Assembly: GCA_050699055.1 (NCBI GenBank)
Contig: JBOHCT010000228.1
Span: forward strand, 1-5,743
Direction: 5' to 3'
From: JBOHCT01 sp050699055
GTDB lineage: Bacteria > Actinomycetota > Actinomycetes > Streptosporangiales > JBOHCT01
Length of the DNA stretch: 5,743 nt
Below are positions 4,698 to 5,743 of the stretch, one piece after another; position 1 is the first letter of the stretch; each line of letters starts with the position of its first letter. The notes beneath the pieces were generated by a model, which worked only from the letters and a program-made list of their open reading frames with translations, was not told the DNA's origin and did no database searches. The position numbers and the translations under genes were made by a program.

Positions 4698-5743
4698 TTA
4701 GGCCAGACCCAGATCGGCCTCGAAGTTGCCCTCTTCGAGACGGGCCTGCACGGCCGTGAGGAACCGCGCGGCGTCCGCGCCGTCGACCAGCCGGTGATCG
4801 TAGGTGAGGCAGAGGTTCGCCATATGACGCACCGCGATCGTCTCGCCCAACTCGGGATGGTCGATGACGACGGGACGTTTGACGACCTTGCCGGTGCCGA
4901 GGATGCCGACCTGCGGCTGGTTGATGATCGGCGTGTCCTGCAGCACACCCCGGCTGCCGATGTTCGTGAGGGTGAACGTCCCTCCGGACAGCTCGTCGGG
5001 CTGGACGTTCCCCGCGCGGGTGCGCTCGGCGAGGTCACTGATCTTGCGCGCGAGCCCACCGAGGTTGAGATCGCCGGCCCCGTGGACCACCGGCACGATC
5101 AGCCCCCGCTCGGTGTCGACCGCGATGCCGAGATGCTCAGCGTCGTAGTAGGTAACCTCGCCCCTCTCGGTGTCGATGCTCGCGTTGAGCTTCGGGTGGG
5201 ACTTGAGCGCCTCGACGGTCGCGAGCACGAAGAACGGAAGGAACGTCAACCGCACACCCTCCCGCGCCTCGAAGTCGGCCCTCGCCTGCTCCCGGAGCCG
5301 GGCGATCGTGGTGACGTCGGCCTCGAGGACGGTGGTGAGCTGGGCCGACACCTGTAGCGACTCGGCCATGCGCTGGGCGATGACCGACCGCAGGCGCGAC
5401 ATCTTCTCCGTGCGCCCGCGCAGCTGTCCGGCCGCGGCGGAGGGGGCCGCAGGTGTGGGAGGGGCAGGCGGCCGTGCGGCGGCGGCCGCGCGCGGAGGAG
5501 CCTGCGGTGCGGGCGGCGCCTGCTTGGCCCGGGCCTCCTCGAGAACGTCCTGCTTGCGGATTCGCCCGCCGACACCGGTGCCCCCGACCCGCGACAGATC
5601 CACCCCATGCTCGGCCGCGAGCTTGCGGACGAGCGGGGTGACGTACGGAGCGGGCGGCTCTTCAGGCGGGGCGGGCGGCCCCTCGGGTTGGGCGGGCTGC
5701 GGCGGAGCCTGCCCCGCCGGGCGCGGTGCCTGCTGCGCGGGGG
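4698..5743 (-). CDS. sucB: Dihydrolipoamide acyltransferase E2, C-terminal 347 residues (runs off the right edge)
   Basis: E2 subunit of a 2-oxoacid dehydrogenase complex, passing acyl groups from lipoamide to coenzyme A. In the visible part there is a Pro/Ala-rich linker (1-32), a peripheral subunit-binding domain at about 33-70 (TPLVRKLAAEHGVDLSRV then GTGVGGRIRKQDVL), a second Ala/Pro-rich linker (71-105), and the catalytic domain from about 108 to the end. The catalytic motif is DHRLVDG, with His at visible residue 316 (codon 4794-4796) and Asp at 320; TNIGSRG is also typical. The lipoyl domain(s) and start lie beyond 5743. Actinobacterial genes at this position are often named sucB but the M. 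tuberculosis orthologue (DlaT) serves pyruvate dehydrogenase; substrate identity cannot be read here. Adjacent lipB and lipA make its cofactor. Confidence 0.95.
   Translation of the reverse strand, partial: PAQQAPRPAGQAPPQPAQPEGPPAPPEEPPAPYVTPLVRKLAAEHGVDLSRVGGTGVGGRIRKQDVLEEARAKQAPPAPQAPPRAAAAARPPAPPTPAAPSAAAGQLRGRTEKMSRLRSVIAQRMAESLQVSAQLTTVLEADVTTIARLREQARADFEAREGVRLTFLPFFVLATVEALKSHPKLNASIDTERGEVTYYDAEHLGIAVDTERGLIVPVVHGAGDLNLGGLARKISDLAERTRAGNVQPDELSGGTFTLTNIGSRGVLQDTPIINQPQVGILGTGKVVKRPVVIDHPELGETIAVRHMANLCLTYDHRLVDGADAARFLTAVQARLEEGNFEADLGLA

Noticed and set aside
3837..5357. Plus-strand open frame of 506 codons opposite lipB, the peptidase and E2
   Set aside because: Long antisense frames are common in GC-rich genomes. 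The minus strand carries three proteins with clear catalytic motifs here, and the plus-strand translation shows no domain.

Overview
The window comes from a high-GC actinobacterium. The order glnA, RDD-family membrane protein, DUF4191 membrane protein, lipA, lipB, (peptidase), dihydrolipoamide acyltransferase matches the conserved actinobacterial neighbourhood known from Mycobacterium tuberculosis (dlaT, lipB, lipA, Rv2219, Rv2219A, glnA1), read here in reverse. Protein motifs, G/C-rich third positions, GTG starts and an apparent abundance of leaderless genes agree. Genus cannot be decided from the sequence alone. No mobile element, CRISPR array or RNA gene was seen, and no stretch above 300 bases lacks a gene; the longest gap is the 218-base lipB-lipA interval.

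Layout: (1) 1-458, minus: first 152 residues of type I glutamine synthetase (glnA), leaving the window at the left edge. (2) 459-595: divergent promoter region with a strikingly regular four-part GlnR-type box facing glnA and a leaderless-type promoter for the rightward gene. (3) 596-1042, plus: RDD-family membrane protein. (4) 1058-1741, minus: DUF4191 membrane protein, convergent with the RDD gene. (5) 1742-1870: second divergent promoter region, with a near-consensus -35/-10 pair. (6) 1871-2095, plus: a 74-residue predicted secreted protein of unknown function. (7) 2124-3080, minus: lipoyl synthase lipA. (8) 3081-3298: intergenic region with a 64-base inverted repeat and a GC-rich hairpin. 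(9) 3299-3955, minus: octanoyltransferase lipB. (10) 3966-4694, minus: peptidase E-like (S51) protein. (11) 4698-5743, minus: E2 acyltransferase (sucB/dlaT), lacking its N-terminal lipoyl part because it runs off the right edge.

Functionally, LipB transfers octanoate from acyl carrier protein to lipoyl domains, LipA inserts two sulfurs to make lipoate, and the E2 protein encoded upstream is a main user of that cofactor in the pyruvate/2-oxoglutarate dehydrogenase system. The peptidase gene lies 3 bases after the E2 stop, so it is probably co-expressed with it. GlnA assimilates ammonium; its promoter carries what looks like a GlnR site. The two membrane proteins are conserved neighbours without a known link to either pathway.

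The most interesting non-coding signals are the GlnR-type box (509-546), four genes whose -10 hexamer sits 6-7 bases before the start codon (leaderless mRNAs), the small secreted-protein gene with its near-consensus promoter, and the 64-base inverted repeat between lipB and lipA. I see no clearly new multi-gene system here; the region is mostly core metabolism with a few regulatory and small-gene points worth checking.
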